Assembly: GCA_003217835.1 (NCBI GenBank)
Contig: QHMQ01000083.1
Span: 1-5,710 of the forward strand
Length of the DNA stretch: 5,710 bases
Reading direction: 5' to 3'
DNA from: Verrucomicrobiota bacterium
Lineage (GTDB): Bacteria > Verrucomicrobiota > Verrucomicrobiia > Chthoniobacterales > UBA10450
Below are positions 5,276 to 5,710 of this stretch, in pieces (position 1 is the stretch's first letter; each line of letters opens with the position of its first letter). The notes under the pieces were generated by a model. That model was not told the origin of the DNA, searched no databases, and was given only the letters and a program-made list of their open reading frames with translations. The position numbers and the translations under genes were made by a program.

Positions 5276-5710
5276 ATGTCGCGTGAGCAAATTCGTAAAC
5301 TGACTTCGCTCTCATCCTGCGCCGGGTGAGCTTCCAAGTTGAGCCAACAGGCCCTGCGACAAGTTTTGCCGCAGCTTCCCATTTCGTTAGGCCGTAATGT
5401 GCTCGTGAGCTCGAACACTTTCGATGATGCCGGCGTTTATCGCCTGGATCGACATCGCGCTCTCGTGCAGACCGTAGATTTTTTCACGCCGATTGTGGAC
5501 GACCCATTTTCCTACGGGCAAATCGCGGCGGCCAATTCGCTTTCCGACATTTTTGCCATGGGCGGACGTCCGCTCACAGCGCTTAATATAATCGGATTTC
5601 CTGCTGATCTCGTCCGACCGAAAACCGTCTCCGCGATTTTGCGCGGCGGCCTGGCCAAGGCTGCCGAGGTCGGCTGCTCAGTCATCGGCGGTCATTCCAT
5701 TCGCAATCCC
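5276..5710 (+). CDS. selD: Selenide, water dikinase (selenophosphate synthetase), Sec-containing, 3' end beyond window
   Basis: SelD makes selenophosphate from selenide and ATP in the cytosol, the selenium donor for Sec-tRNA synthesis and for 2-selenouridine in tRNAs. The first 145 residues are visible. The N-terminal catalytic loop reads SSCAGUASK, with U18 encoded by TGA at 5327-5329; this aligns with the GAGCGCK loop of E. coli SelD, U18 falling at Cys17 and K21 at the essential Lys. Further signatures are TVDFFTPIVDDPFSYGQIAAANSLSDIFAMGG in two parts: TVDFFTPIVDDPF (66-78), with metal/ATP-binding Asp residues, and AANSLSDIFAMGG (85-97). VIGGHSIRNP closes the visible part. ATG 5276 has a good ribosome site; the TGA would otherwise truncate the protein at 17 residues. 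It lies 78 bases after tRNA-Sec, on the same strand. SelD that is itself a selenoprotein is known in other organisms. About 200 C-terminal residues should follow outside the window. Confidence 0.95.
5338..5374 (+). promoter_or_regulatory. Candidate SECIS region in selD
   Basis: Two hairpins lie at usable distances from the Sec TGA. GTTG-AGC-CAAC (5338-5348) has a loop starting 15 bases from the first base of the TGA. CTGCG-A-CAA-GTT-TTG-C-CGCAG (5354-5374) has one A-C mismatch and a loop starting with G 36 bases from it. The second is the more stable. Which one SelB would bind cannot be decided by eye. Confidence 0.35.

Noticed and set aside
4820..5329. In-frame TGAs as pseudogene damage or as a recoded genetic code (Gly or Trp)
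   Set aside because: Both TGAs fall at known Sec sites, a UCA tRNA with tRNA-Sec shape lies between them, and TGA is used as a normal stop in three genes here.
1..5710. CRISPR array, insertion sequence, rRNA or riboswitch
   Set aside because: No regularly spaced repeats, transposase, rRNA segments or recognisable riboswitch core seen; only the two 25-nt repeat copies.

Overview
The window reads as a chromosomal stretch of a moderately GC-rich environmental bacterium. All supported genes are on the + strand. Gene style (secreted Thr-rich small protein, outer-membrane-like protein with a long acidic insert, dispersed palindromic repeats in the spacers) suggests Verrucomicrobia, possibly a soil lineage. 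That placement is from general familiarity and was not tested by any search.

Layout: (1) 1-1067 is the 3' part of a DEAD-box-type RNA helicase whose motif II reads DEVD; a hairpin overlaps its stop codon. (2) 1186-2703 is an ATP-grasp ligase of the PGM1-related type, standing alone with no visible partner or precursor peptide. (3) 2704-3136 is a gene-poor spacer with one copy of a 25-nt palindromic repeat. (4) 3137-3523 is a small secreted protein followed by a strong intrinsic terminator. (5) 3682-4677 is a secreted, probably outer-membrane beta-barrel protein, followed by a second, inverted copy of the repeat.

(6) The right end is the most interesting part: a compact selenocysteine locus that ordinary ORF calling breaks up. 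A SelW-like (Rdx family) protein at 4784-5020 has an in-frame TGA making a CVVU redox motif. A selenocysteine tRNA with anticodon TCA lies at 5101-5197. The start of selD (selenide, water dikinase) lies at 5276-5710 and has an in-frame TGA exactly at the catalytic Cys/Sec position. SelD makes the selenophosphate used to build Sec-tRNA(Sec). That tRNA then decodes the UGA in the SelW-like mRNA and in selD itself, so the locus holds a selenium donor enzyme, the decoding tRNA and two users, one being the donor enzyme. selA and selB are not in the window and selD runs off its end.

TGA is also an ordinary stop here (helicase, ATP-grasp gene, and the SelW-like gene itself), so the two in-frame TGAs are best explained by context-dependent Sec insertion rather than a changed genetic code or pseudogenes.
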